Source of the DNA: Lichenicola sp964658455 | GTDB taxonomy: Bacteria > Pseudomonadota > Alphaproteobacteria > Acetobacterales > Acetobacteraceae | Length of the DNA stretch: 51,756 bases | Reading direction: 5' to 3' | NCBI GenBank assembly: GCA_964658455.1 | Contig: CAZZZA010000007.1 | Location: 1 to 51,756, forward strand | Shown here: one piece after another, positions 36,820 through 45,297 of the stretch | Layout: each line of letters begins with the position of its first letter | Numbering within the stretch: the stretch's first letter is position 1 | Translations under genes and position numbers: made by a program | The notes under the pieces: model-generated | Told to the model about the DNA's origin: nothing | What the model saw: only the letters and a program-made list of their open reading frames with translations | Database searches by the model: none

Positions 36820-37991
36820 GCCCGGGTCCGGCCCCCGACCTCGTCATCGTCGGCGCCGGGCTGGCCGGCGCGGCGCTGGCGATCCGGGCGGCGCGATCGG
36901 GGCGGCGGGTGCTGCTGATCGAGCGCGAGCCGGGGCCGCATGACAAGGTGTGCGGCGAGTTCCTGTCGCGCGAGGCGGTGCTGCATCTGCGCGCGCTCGG
37001 TCTCGATCCGCTGGCGCTGGGCGGCGTGCCGATCAACGCTGTCGGGCTGGCGCGCGGCCGGCTCTCGACCCGCCACCGGCTGCCGTTCAGTGCCGTCGGC
37101 CTGTCGCGCCGGATCCTGGACGAGGCGCTGATCGAACGGGCCCGCGAGAGCGGCGCTAGGCTGCTGCGCGGCGTCAGTGTGCGCTCTGTCGCCGCCGACG
37201 GCGCCGGCCAGCGGCTGCGGCTCGATCGTGGCTCCGACATCGTGGCGGGCAGCGTGGTGCTGGCAACCGGCAAGCACACGCTGCGCAGCCATCCGCGCCA
37301 GCCGGGCCGGCAGAACGACCTGGTCGGCTTCAAGCTGCATATGCGGCTCTGCGCGGCGCAGCGGGCGGCGCTCGACGGCGCCAGCGAGCTGACGCTGTTT
37401 CCCGGCGGCTATGCCGGGCTGCAGATGGTCTCCGCCGAGCTGGCCTCGCTGTGCCTGCTGGTGCGCGACAGCCGGCTGAAGGCGCTCGGCGGCGGCTGGC
37501 CGGCGCTGCGCGCGCACATCCTGGCCGGCGCGCCGCAGCTGGCGCGTCGCCTGTCCGGCGCCGAACCGGTCCATGACCGGCCGTTGAGTATCGCCCGCAT
37601 CCCGTACGGCCTGGTCTCGACGATCCGGGATCCGCTCTGGCGCCTGGGCGACCAGGCGGCGGTGATCCCGTCCTTCACCGGCGACGGCATGTCGATCGCC
37701 CTGCACAGCGCCGCGCTGTGCGCCGGGCTGCTCGCCCGCGGCGCCGAGCCGGCGGCCCTGCAGGCGACGCTGGCACATGACGTCGCGCCGCAGATCCGGC
37801 TCGCCAGCCTGCTGTCGCAGGGCGCGGTGCGCTCGGCGCTGCAGCACGCGGCGGTCGCCGCCGCCCGGCTGCTGCCATCGCTGGCCGATCGCATCGCCGC
37901 CCGCACCCGGATCCCGGAGCCGGCCCTGGCGCGTGTCCTGGCGGGCGAGGGAGGCGTGGGCGGGGAAGGCGGGCGAGACTCCCCGGCCTGA
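36816..37991 (+). CDS. FAD-dependent oxidoreductase/hydroxylase (geranylgeranyl-reductase-like)
   Basis: A 391-residue flavoprotein of the PHBH/geranylgeranyl reductase group. GAGLAGAALAIRAA binds FAD near residues 11-24, KVCGEFLS follows near 46-53, and the second FAD motif is GDQAAVIPSFTGDGMSIAL. It would hydroxylate or reduce the methylated polyketide, comparable to the flavin hydroxylase of phenolic-lipid operons. GTG 36816 overlaps the methyltransferase stop by 4 nt. Confidence 0.87.
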   Translation: MSPGPAPDLVIVGAGLAGAALAIRAARSGRRVLLIEREPGPHDKVCGEFLSREAVLHLRALGLDPLALGGVPINAVGLARGRLSTRHRLPFSAVGLSRRILDEALIERARESGARLLRGVSVRSVAADGAGQRLRLDRGSDIVAGSVVLATGKHTLRSHPRQPGRQNDLVGFKLHMRLCAAQRAALDGASELTLFPGGYAGLQMVSAELASLCLLVRDSRLKALGGGWPALRAHILAGAPQLARRLSGAEPVHDRPLSIARIPYGLVSTIRDPLWRLGDQAAVIPSFTGDGMSIALHSAALCAGLLARGAEPAALQATLAHDVAPQIRLASLLSQGAVRSALQHAAVAAARLLPSLADRIAARTRIPEPALARVLAGEGGVGGEGGRDSPA

Positions 37992-38052
37992 GGCGGTGCT
38001 GCTAGCCTCGGTGCGCTCAGAGCGCCGGTCAGGCGACGTTGGAGGACACACC

Positions 38053-39000
38053 ATGACGCTTCCGGCCCCGCTGGCAGGGCGGCTGTCGCTGCCGATGATG
38101 GCGGCCCCTTTGTTCATCATCTCCAACCCGGCGATGCTGGTCGCGCAATGCATCGCTGGCGTGGTCGGCAGCACGCCGTCGCTGAACGCGCGGCCGATCG
38201 AGCGTCTCGACGACTGGCTCGGCGAGATCCGCGCCGCGCTCGACGCGCACGATGCCGCGTATCCGGAGCGGCCGGCGGCGCCGTTCGCGATCAACCTGAT
38301 CGTGCATCGCTCGAACGCCAGGATCGAGCAGGATCTGGCGCTGTGCATCAAGCATCGCGTGCCGATCATCATCACCTCGCTCGGCGCGCGGCCGGAGATC
38401 AACGACGCGGTTCATGCCTATGGCGGCATCGTGTTTCACGACGTCATCGATGACCGGTTCGCGCGCAAGGCGATCGAGAAGGGCGCCGACGGGCTGATCG
38501 CGGTCGCCGCCGGCGCCGGCGGCCATGCCGGCACGCTGTCGCCGTTCGCGCTGGTGTCGGAGATCCGCCGCTGGTTCGACGGGCCGCTGGCCCTGTCCGG
38601 ATCGATCGCCACCGGCGGCGCGCTGCTGGCCGCGCGCGCGATGGGTGCGGATCTCGGCTATGTCGGCTCCGCCTTCATCGCCACCGAGGAGGCCAACGCG
38701 GCGCCGGCCTACAAGCAGATGATCGTCGACGATCGCGCCGCCGACATCGTCTATTCGGACCTGTTCACCGGCGTGCACGGCAACTACCTCAAGCACAGCA
38801 TCGCCGCCGCCGGGCTCGATCCCGACAACCTGCCGAAATCCGACCCGTCGGCGATGAATTTCGGCGGCGGCGCCGCCAAGGCCTGGCGCGACGTCTGGGG
38901 CAGCGGCCAGGGGATCGGCGCGATCGACAGCGTGGTGCCGGTGGCGGAACTCGTCGCCCGGCTCAGGCGCGAATACGAGGCGGCGCGCGCCAGGCTCTGA
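38053..39000 (+). CDS. Nitronate monooxygenase (2-nitropropane dioxygenase family)
   Basis: A 315-residue FMN TIM-barrel enzyme. Key segments are LPMMAAPLFIISNP at the N terminus, AINLIVHRSN, AVAAGAGGHAGTLSPFAL with the catalytic His (about 150-167), and GSIATGGALLAARAMGADLGYVG that binds the FMN phosphate. The family oxidises alkyl nitronates such as propionate-3-nitronate; some members act as enoyl reductases. GGAGG lies 8 nt before ATG 38053. It follows the PKS operon by 61 nt and may be separately expressed. Confidence 0.88.
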   Translation: MTLPAPLAGRLSLPMMAAPLFIISNPAMLVAQCIAGVVGSTPSLNARPIERLDDWLGEIRAALDAHDAAYPERPAAPFAINLIVHRSNARIEQDLALCIKHRVPIIITSLGARPEINDAVHAYGGIVFHDVIDDRFARKAIEKGADGLIAVAAGAGGHAGTLSPFALVSEIRRWFDGPLALSGSIATGGALLAARAMGADLGYVGSAFIATEEANAAPAYKQMIVDDRAADIVYSDLFTGVHGNYLKHSIAAAGLDPDNLPKSDPSAMNFGGGAAKAWRDVWGSGQGIGAIDSVVPVAELVARLRREYEAARARL

Positions 39001-39006
39001 CCGGAA

Positions 39007-39759
39007 TCAGGGGGCACGCGCCCGGTTGAGGAACGCCGCGAACGCCGCCTTCGCCTCGTCCGAGGCCAGCGCGTGGCCGAACGCCGTCAGCTCCTCGGTG
39101 ATCCGGCTGTCCAGCGCCCGCCTGTCGCCGCGGATCAGCGCCTTCGAGGCCAGCAGCGCCGCCGCCGGCAACGCGGCCAGCGTCCGGGCCTTCTCCAGCG
39201 CCTGGGCGTGCAGCGTCCCGGCCGGCAACAGCGCGTTCACCAGCCCGGCCGCGACCGCGGTCTCGGCGTCGAGCGTCTCGCCCAGCAGCAGCATCGCATT
39301 GGCCCGCACCGCCCCGATCCGGCGCGGCAGCAGCAGGCTCGAGCCCGCCTCCGGCACTAGCCCCAACTTCGCGAATGGCGTCGAGAACCGCGCGTCGGCG
39401 CTGGCATAGACCAGGTCGCAATGCAGCAGCATGGTAGTGCCGATGCCGACCGCCAGCCCCTGCACCGCGGCCAGCAGCGGCTTGTCGAACGCGGCCAGCG
39501 CGCGGATGAACCGCACCGACGGCATCGCCTGCGGCGCGGCGGCGCCGTGCGACAGGAAATCGTTCACGTCGTTGCCGGCCGAGAACGCGGCGCCGTTGCC
39601 GCTGAGCAGCACCGCTCCGATCGCGTCGTCGGCGCCGGCGCGCTCCAGCCCGTCCGACAGCGCGTGATACATCGCCCCGGTCAGCGCGTTCTTCTTGTCT
39701 GGCCGGTCCAGCGTCAGCGACAGCACGCCATCGGTTTCCTGGGACAGAATGCAGCTCAC
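39007..39759 (-). CDS. Enoyl-CoA hydratase/isomerase family protein
   Basis: A 250-residue crotonase. Oxyanion-hole segments are GNGAAFSAGNDVNDF (about 54-68) and VQGLAVGIGTTMLLHCDLVYA (about 99-119); the catalytic Glu candidate sits in LGLVPEAGSSLLLP, while the second acidic residue of classical hydratases is not evident, so isomerase activity is possible. GTG 39759 has AGAGG 4 nt upstream. It is convergent with the nitronate monooxygenase and divergent from the flavoprotein/ABC operon. Confidence 0.88.
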   Translation of the reverse strand: MSCILSQETDGVLSLTLDRPDKKNALTGAMYHALSDGLERAGADDAIGAVLLSGNGAAFSAGNDVNDFLSHGAAAPQAMPSVRFIRALAAFDKPLLAAVQGLAVGIGTTMLLHCDLVYASADARFSTPFAKLGLVPEAGSSLLLPRRIGAVRANAMLLLGETLDAETAVAAGLVNALLPAGTLHAQALEKARTLAALPAAALLASKALIRGDRRALDSRITEELTAFGHALASDEAKAAFAAFLNRARAP

Positions 39760-39883
39760 GGGGCCTCTCCTGGGTTCGCCTGCGTCGGCCTATCGAGCAT
39801 GCCTGCCGCCCGCCCGCCAGCCCGTCGCGCGCCGGCGCCACTTCACGGCATCGGGTGGTGCTTTCCTCCAGATTGCCCATTGC

Positions 39884-39911
39884 GCTTCGTGGTGAAAAGA
39901 TGCCACGAAGC
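39884..39911. promoter_or_regulatory. Perfect 9-bp inverted repeat upstream of the SfnB operon
   Basis: GCTTCGTGG (39884-39892) and CCACGAAGC (39903-39911) are separated by 10 nt, about 48 nt before the first gene. A weak promoter, TTGCCC (39873-39878) with AAAGAT (39896-39901), overlaps it, so a bound factor would block or activate initiation. The rest of the 199-nt gap shows nothing clear. Confidence 0.45.
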
Positions 39912-39958
39912 CGGGCCGTCGAATTGCATCGGTGGCAGCGGGGCTCGGAGGCAGGATC

Positions 39959-41176
39959 GTGAGCGCACCACAGCACCAGCCGGCGGCGCCCAGGGCCGAC
40001 GCCGCCATCATCCGCGACGATGCCGAGGCGCTCGCCGTGGCGCGGGCGCTGGCGCCGCGCTTCGCCGCCGGCGCGGTGGCGCGCGACCAGGAACGGATCC
40101 TGCCGCGCGCCGAACTCGACCTGTTCTCGTCGAGCGGCCTGTGGGGCATCACCGTGCCGCGCGCCTATGGCGGCGCCCAGGTATCGTTCGCGACCCTGGC
40201 CGAGGTGATCGCCACCATCTCCGAGGCCGATCCCTGCATCGGCCAGATCCCGCAGAACCATCTGGGCGTGGTCGAGGCGCTGCGCTTCACCGCCACCGAG
40301 GCGCAGAAGCAGCGCTTCTACGCCGGCGTGCTCCGGGGCCGGCGGTTCGGCAACGCCTTCTCAGAGGCCGGCAGCAAGACCGCCGGCACCTTCGATACCC
40401 GCCTGGTCCGCGACGGCGACGGCTACCGCGTCACCGGCGAGAAGTTCTACGCCACCGGGGCGTTGTTCGCCGACATCATCCCGATCGCCGCGACCGGCGA
40501 GGACGGCAACGTCCGTCTGGTGTTCGCGCGTCCCGACGCGCCGGGCCTCACCATCACCGACAACTGGTCCGGTTTCGGCCAGCGCACCACCGCCAGCGGC
40601 GCGGTGTCGCTCAAGGGCGTGTTCGTCGATGCCGACGACGTGGTCCCGGCCTATCTCGGCTACGACCGGCCGTCGGTGAACGGGCCGGTGTCGCAGATCA
40701 TCCAGGCCGCGGTCGATCTGGGCATCGCCCGCGCCGCGATCGCCGACACGATCGGCTTCGTGCGCACGCGGTCGCGGCCCTGGATCGACAGCAGCCAGGA
40801 GCATGCCTGGGAGGATCCCTACACGATCGCCGCGGTGGGCGACCTGGAGATGCGCCTGCATGCGGCGGAGGCGATCCTGGAGCTGTCCGGTCTCGAGATC
40901 GACCGTGCCATCGAGGACGAGACCGAGGCCAGCGTCGCGGCGGCGTCGCTCAAGGTGGCGGAAGCCAAGGTCCTGACCACGGAAATCGCTATCCTCGCCG
41001 CCAACAAGCTGCACGAGCTGGCCGGGACGCGCTCGGTGCTGTCGCAGCACGGGCTCGACCGGCACTGGCGCAACGCGCGCACCCACACGCTGCACGATCC
41101 GGTGCGCTGGAAGTTCGCGATCATCGGCAACCACGCCCTGAACGACATCCTGCCGAAACGCCATGCCTGGGTCTGA
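39959..41176 (+). CDS. SfnB/DszC-like acyl-CoA dehydrogenase-fold flavoprotein (copy 1)
   Basis: A 405-residue member of the SfnB sulfur-acquisition family, acyl-CoA-dehydrogenase fold but grouped with flavin-dependent S- or N-monooxygenases such as DszC. Diagnostic pieces: SGLWGITVPRAYGGA, IGQIPQNH, GEKFYATGALFAD, NWSGFGQRTTASG and the C-terminal DRHWRNARTHTLHDPVRWK. DszC-type enzymes oxidise thioethers to sulfoxide and sulfone with FMNH2 and O2; the real substrate is unknown. GTG 39959 has GGAGG 7 nt upstream and is preferred to the in-frame ATG at 39932. Overlaps the next gene by 14 nt. Confidence 0.87.
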   Translation: MSAPQHQPAAPRADAAIIRDDAEALAVARALAPRFAAGAVARDQERILPRAELDLFSSSGLWGITVPRAYGGAQVSFATLAEVIATISEADPCIGQIPQNHLGVVEALRFTATEAQKQRFYAGVLRGRRFGNAFSEAGSKTAGTFDTRLVRDGDGYRVTGEKFYATGALFADIIPIAATGEDGNVRLVFARPDAPGLTITDNWSGFGQRTTASGAVSLKGVFVDADDVVPAYLGYDRPSVNGPVSQIIQAAVDLGIARAAIADTIGFVRTRSRPWIDSSQEHAWEDPYTIAAVGDLEMRLHAAEAILELSGLEIDRAIEDETEASVAAASLKVAEAKVLTTEIAILAANKLHELAGTRSVLSQHGLDRHWRNARTHTLHDPVRWKFAIIGNHALNDILPKRHAWV

Positions 41177-42575
41177 GCCGCCGCCGCGCCGCCGGCGCGA
41201 GATCCTGTTCAACGCGTTCGACATGAACTGCGTCGTGCACCAGTCGCCCGGCCTGTGGCGCCATCCGCGCGACCGCGCCGATCGCTACGTCGATCTCGCC
41301 TACTGGACCGACCTCGCCAGGATCCTGGAGCGCGGCAAGTTCGACGCGCTGTTCCTGGCCGACGTGCTCGGCGTCTACGACGTCTATGGCGGCAGCACCG
41401 ACACGGCGCTGCGCGAGGCGACCCAGGTGCCGCTCTGCGATCCGGCGCTGACCATCCCCGCCATGGCCGCGGTGACCGAGCATCTCGGCTTCGGCCTGAC
41501 CTGCACCCTGTCCTACGAGCCGCCTTTCACCTTCGCCCGCCGCATGTCGACACTCGACCACCTGACCAGGGGGCGCATCGGCTGGAACATCGTCACCGGC
41601 TATCTCGACAGCGCCGCGCGCGGCGTCTCCGGTGCGGCCACGCAGCACAAGCACGACACCCGTTATCAGATCGCCGAAGAATACATGGAGCTGGTCTACA
41701 AGCTCTGGGAGGGAAGCTGGGAGGACGGCGCGGTGCTGCGCGACCGCGAGAGCGGCGTGTTCACCGACCCGTCGCGCGTGCACCGGGTCCGCCACGAGGG
41801 CGAATTCTTCAAGCTCGACGCGATCCATCTGAGCGAGCCGTCGCCGCAGCGCACCCCGGTGCTGTTCCAGGCCGGCACCTCCACCAAGGGACGCGATTTC
41901 GCCGCGCGCCATGCCGAATGCGCGTTCATGGCCGCGCCGAGCAAGGCGGTGGCGCGGAACTACGTCGCCGACATCCGCCGCCGCGCCGCCCTGCATGGCC
42001 GCGATCCGCACGGCGTGCGGATCCTCAACCTCACCACCGTCATCCTCGGCCGCACCGCGCAGGAGGCCCGTGACAAGCACGCGGACTACCGGCGCTACAT
42101 CAGCCATGCCGGCGCGCTGGCGCTGATGTCAGGCTGGACCGGCATCGATTTCTCCGCCTACGACCTCGACGAGCCGGTGCGCTACATCCGCAACGAGGCG
42201 GTGCATTCGGCGGTGGAATCCTTCACCACCGCCGATCCGGACCGGGTCTGGACCGTGCGCGAGGTCGCCGAGCATGTCGGCATCGGCGGCTTCGGCCCGC
42301 TGCTGGTCGGCACCGCCGCCGAGGTGGCCGACCAGATGGAGTCGTGGATCGACGAGACCGACCTGGACGGCTTCAACCTGGCCTATGTGGTGACTCCGGA
42401 AAGCTTCAGCGACATCAGCGATCTTCTGGTCCCGGAGCTGCAGGCGCGCGGCCGCTACAAGACCGCGTATCGCCCGGGCACGCTGCGCGAGCGGCTGGGC
42501 GGCGCCGGTCCGCGTCTCGATGCCACCCATCCGGCCGCATCCTACCGACACAGAGCCGGCGAGTCAGGACGATGA
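41163..42575 (+). CDS. LLM-class FMN-dependent monooxygenase (DszA/NtaA/SnaA family)
   Basis: A 470-residue TIM-barrel monooxygenase of the NtaA/SnaA/SoxA/DszA group. Typical segments: NAFDMNCVVHQSPGLWRHP at the N terminus, FDALFLADVLGVYD, RIGWNIVTGY, and the conserved PVLFQAGTSTKGRDFAARHAE region. These enzymes use FMNH2 from a separate reductase; DszA cleaves C-S bonds of sulfones and NtaA C-N bonds. Sandwiched between two SfnB-like genes, the DszA-like reaction is the better guess. No reductase gene is present nearby. Overlaps of 14 and 4 nt with neighbours. Confidence 0.9.
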   Translation: MPGSEPPPRRRREILFNAFDMNCVVHQSPGLWRHPRDRADRYVDLAYWTDLARILERGKFDALFLADVLGVYDVYGGSTDTALREATQVPLCDPALTIPAMAAVTEHLGFGLTCTLSYEPPFTFARRMSTLDHLTRGRIGWNIVTGYLDSAARGVSGAATQHKHDTRYQIAEEYMELVYKLWEGSWEDGAVLRDRESGVFTDPSRVHRVRHEGEFFKLDAIHLSEPSPQRTPVLFQAGTSTKGRDFAARHAECAFMAAPSKAVARNYVADIRRRAALHGRDPHGVRILNLTTVILGRTAQEARDKHADYRRYISHAGALALMSGWTGIDFSAYDLDEPVRYIRNEAVHSAVESFTTADPDRVWTVREVAEHVGIGGFGPLLVGTAAEVADQMESWIDETDLDGFNLAYVVTPESFSDISDLLVPELQARGRYKTAYRPGTLRERLGGAGPRLDATHPAASYRHRAGESGR

Positions 42576-43774
42576 ACGTGCAATCCCCTCCGGCGCCGAT
42601 CCCGGTGATCGGCTCCGACAGCGCGGCGCTGGCGGCGGCGCGCGCGCTCGCATCCGGCTTCGAGCCCGGCGCCGCGGACCGCGACCGCGAGCGCCGGCTG
42701 CCGCGCGCCGAGATCGAGCGCTACGCCAGGAGCGGGCTGTGGGCGATCACCGTGCCGCGCGAGCATGGCGGGGCAGGGGTGTCGGCCGCCACGCTCGCCG
42801 AAATGATGGCGATCATGTCCGCCGCCGACGGCAGCATCGGCCAGATCCCGCAGAACCATTTCTTCGTCGTCGAGGCGATCCGGCTCACCGCCAGCGCGGC
42901 GCAGCAGCGGCTCTGGTTCGGCCGGGTGCTGGAAGGGGCGCGCTTCGGCAACGCGCTGAGCGAGACCGGCACCCGCACCGTCAGCGACTACAAGACGGTG
43001 CTGCGCCGCGAGGGCGGCCGGCTGCGGCTCGACGGGCGCAAGTTCTATTCCACCGGCGCCCTGTTCGCGACCTGGATCGCCGCGGTGGCGCGCGACGAGG
43101 ACGACCGGCTGGTGTTCGCCTTCGTGCGGCCGGACAGCCCCGGCGTATCGCTGATCGACGACTGGTCCGGGTTCGGCCAGCGCACCACCGGCAGCGGGAC
43201 CACGCTGTTCGACAACGTGACGGTCGAGCCGGACGCGGTCATCCCCTACGGCGAGGCCTTCGACCGGCCGACCTCGATGGGGCCGTTCGGCCAGATCATG
43301 CATGCCGCGATCGATGTCGGCATCGGCCGCGCGGCGCTCGCCGATGCGATCGCCTTCATCCGCACCCGCACCAGACCCTGGATCGACAGCAAGCAGGAGC
43401 GCGCCGCCGACGATCCCTACACCATCGCCGCGATCGGCGACCTCACCGTGCGGCAGAACGCCGCCAACGCGCTGCTGGCGCGCGCCGGCCGCGCGGTCGA
43501 TGCGGCGATGCACGCGCCGGACGAGGAGACGGTGGCGCGGGCCTCGGTCGCGGTCGCCGAGGTGCGCGCCTGGGGCACCGAGTTCGGGCTCGCGGCGTCG
43601 AGCAGGCTGCACGAGCTGGCCGGCACCAGCTCGGCGCTGGCGCAGCACAATCTCGACCGGCACTGGCGCAACGTTCGGGTCCATACGCTGCACGATCCGG
43701 TGCGCTGGAAATACGCCGCGATCGGCGACTACTACCTCAACGGGGTGAAGCCGCCCCGCCACGGCGCGCTCTGA
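42572..43774 (+). CDS. SfnB/DszC-like flavoprotein (copy 2)
   Basis: A 400-residue paralogue of the gene at 39959. The same landmarks occur in the same order: SGLWAITVPREHGGAG, IGQIPQNH, GRKFYSTGALFAT, DWSGFGQRTTGSG and DRHWRNVRVHTLHDPVRWK. The pair look clearly duplicated but are diverged enough to have separate substrates or steps. ATG 42572 overlaps the monooxygenase stop (ATGA), and the ABC transporter ATPase begins 8 nt after its stop. Confidence 0.87.
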   Translation: MNVQSPPAPIPVIGSDSAALAAARALASGFEPGAADRDRERRLPRAEIERYARSGLWAITVPREHGGAGVSAATLAEMMAIMSAADGSIGQIPQNHFFVVEAIRLTASAAQQRLWFGRVLEGARFGNALSETGTRTVSDYKTVLRREGGRLRLDGRKFYSTGALFATWIAAVARDEDDRLVFAFVRPDSPGVSLIDDWSGFGQRTTGSGTTLFDNVTVEPDAVIPYGEAFDRPTSMGPFGQIMHAAIDVGIGRAALADAIAFIRTRTRPWIDSKQERAADDPYTIAAIGDLTVRQNAANALLARAGRAVDAAMHAPDEETVARASVAVAEVRAWGTEFGLAASSRLHELAGTSSALAQHNLDRHWRNVRVHTLHDPVRWKYAAIGDYYLNGVKPPRHGAL

Positions 43775-43782
43775 GCCGCGCC

Positions 43783-45297
43783 ATGGAGCCGGTGCTGGCG
43801 CTGCGTGGCGTGGGCAAGCGGTTCGGCGCCACGCGGGCGCTGGACGGCGCCAGCCTGGTGGTCGAACGCGGCAGCATCCACGGGCTGATCGGACAGAACG
43901 GCGCCGGCAAATCCACCATCATCAAGATCCTGGCCGGGCTGTATCAGCCTGACGAGGGCAGCATCACCCTGGCCGGCGAGGTGCTGCGCCACATCGCGCC
44001 GCGCGACATCGAGCGGCGCGGCGTGCACATCATCCACCAGGATTCGCTGCTGCCGCCGACCCTGACAGTGGCGGAGGCGCTGTTCCTCGGCCACGAGCCG
44101 CGTTCCGGCCCGTTCCTGCGCAGCGGCGCGATGCGCCGGCGGGCGGAGGCGCTGATCAACGAGACCTTCGGGCTGTCGATCGACGGCAACGCGCTGATCG
44201 GGAGCCTGCAGGCGGCGCAACGGCAGATCGTGCAGATCACCCGCGCCCTGCTGCACCGGCCGCTGGTCCTGGTGTTCGACGAGCCGACCGCCGCCCTGGT
44301 GCGCAGGGAAGCGGCGCGGCTGTTCGACATCATCCGCGGGCTGCGCGATGCCGGCACCTCGATCATCTACATCTCGCACTATCTCGAGGAGGTGCGGGCG
44401 CTGTGCGACCACATCACCGTGCTTCGCAACGGCCGCGACGTCGGCAGCTTCCCGTCGCGCGAGCGCAGCATGGGCGAGATCGTGTCGCTGATGGTCAACC
44501 GCGATCCAGGCGAGATGTTTCCTAAGCGCGCGGGGGCGCCGGGCGAGACGCTGCTCGAGGTCGCTTCGCTGCGCCGCGCCGGCGCGTTCGAGGACGTCTC
44601 GCTGCGGCTGCGCGCCGGCGAGATCGTCGGCGTCACCGGGCTGGTCGGCTCGGGGGCCAAGGAGCTGCTGCAATGCCTGTTCGGGCTGGCGCGGCCCGAT
44701 GGCGGCCAGATCAGCGTGCGCGGCGTCCCGGTGGCGCTGAACTCGCCCGGCCAGGCGGTGCGGCACGGCATCGGCTTCGTGCCGGAGGATCGCCGGCGCC
44801 AGGGCGTCGCGGTCGACATCTCGGTGCGCGAGAACGCCACCCTGGCCAGCCTGCGCCGGCTGACCCGTTTTTGCCTGCTCGACCGGTCGGCGGAACGGAC
44901 CACCGTCCGCGACCTGATCGCGCGGCTGTCGATCAAGGCGCCGGACGCCGAGGCGCTGGTCCGCGACCTGAGCGGCGGCAACCAGCAGAAGCTGGTGCTG
45001 GCGAAATGGCTCGGCGCCGGCTCGAGCATCTACCTGCTCGACGAGCCGACCGTCGCGGTCGATGTTGCCGCCAAGGTGGAGATCTACCGGCTGCTGGCGG
45101 AACTGGCCGGCCGCGGCGCCGGCATCCTGCTGCTGTCCACCGACCTTGCCGAACTGCTCGGCCTGGCCGACCGGATCCTGGTGCTGCATCGCGGCCGCAT
45201 CGCCGCCGACCTGCGTCCGCAACAGACCAGCAGCGAGGCGCTGCTGGCGATCGCATCCGGCGCCGCGCTGCCGCCGGACGGGATGCAGGCGGCATGA
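43783..45297 (+). CDS. CUT2 (ribose/galactofuranose-type) ABC importer, duplicated ATPase
   Basis: A 504-residue double ATPase like RbsA, MglA and YtfR. First domain: Walker A GQNGAGKST (37-45) and Walker B VFDEPTAAL; its signature is LQAAQ (142-146) rather than LSxGQ. Second domain: degenerate Walker A GLVGSGAK (286-293), signature LSGGNQ (396-401) and DEPTVAVD. Thus one composite ATP site is complete and the other is doubly degenerate. It powers sugar-type uptake with the two permeases and binding protein that follow. ATG overlaps nothing but lies 8 nt after the upstream flavoprotein. Confidence 0.93.
   Translation: MEPVLALRGVGKRFGATRALDGASLVVERGSIHGLIGQNGAGKSTIIKILAGLYQPDEGSITLAGEVLRHIAPRDIERRGVHIIHQDSLLPPTLTVAEALFLGHEPRSGPFLRSGAMRRRAEALINETFGLSIDGNALIGSLQAAQRQIVQITRALLHRPLVLVFDEPTAALVRREAARLFDIIRGLRDAGTSIIYISHYLEEVRALCDHITVLRNGRDVGSFPSRERSMGEIVSLMVNRDPGEMFPKRAGAPGETLLEVASLRRAGAFEDVSLRLRAGEIVGVTGLVGSGAKELLQCLFGLARPDGGQISVRGVPVALNSPGQAVRHGIGFVPEDRRRQGVAVDISVRENATLASLRRLTRFCLLDRSAERTTVRDLIARLSIKAPDAEALVRDLSGGNQQKLVLAKWLGAGSSIYLLDEPTVAVDVAAKVEIYRLLAELAGRGAGILLLSTDLAELLGLADRILVLHRGRIAADLRPQQTSSEALLAIASGAALPPDGMQAA

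Noticed and set aside
39855..39880. Possible sigma-54 promoter before the SfnB operon, expected because SfnR in Pseudomonas is sigma-54 dependent
   Set aside because: The GG and GC dinucleotides do not have the required 10-nt separation in any register I tried.
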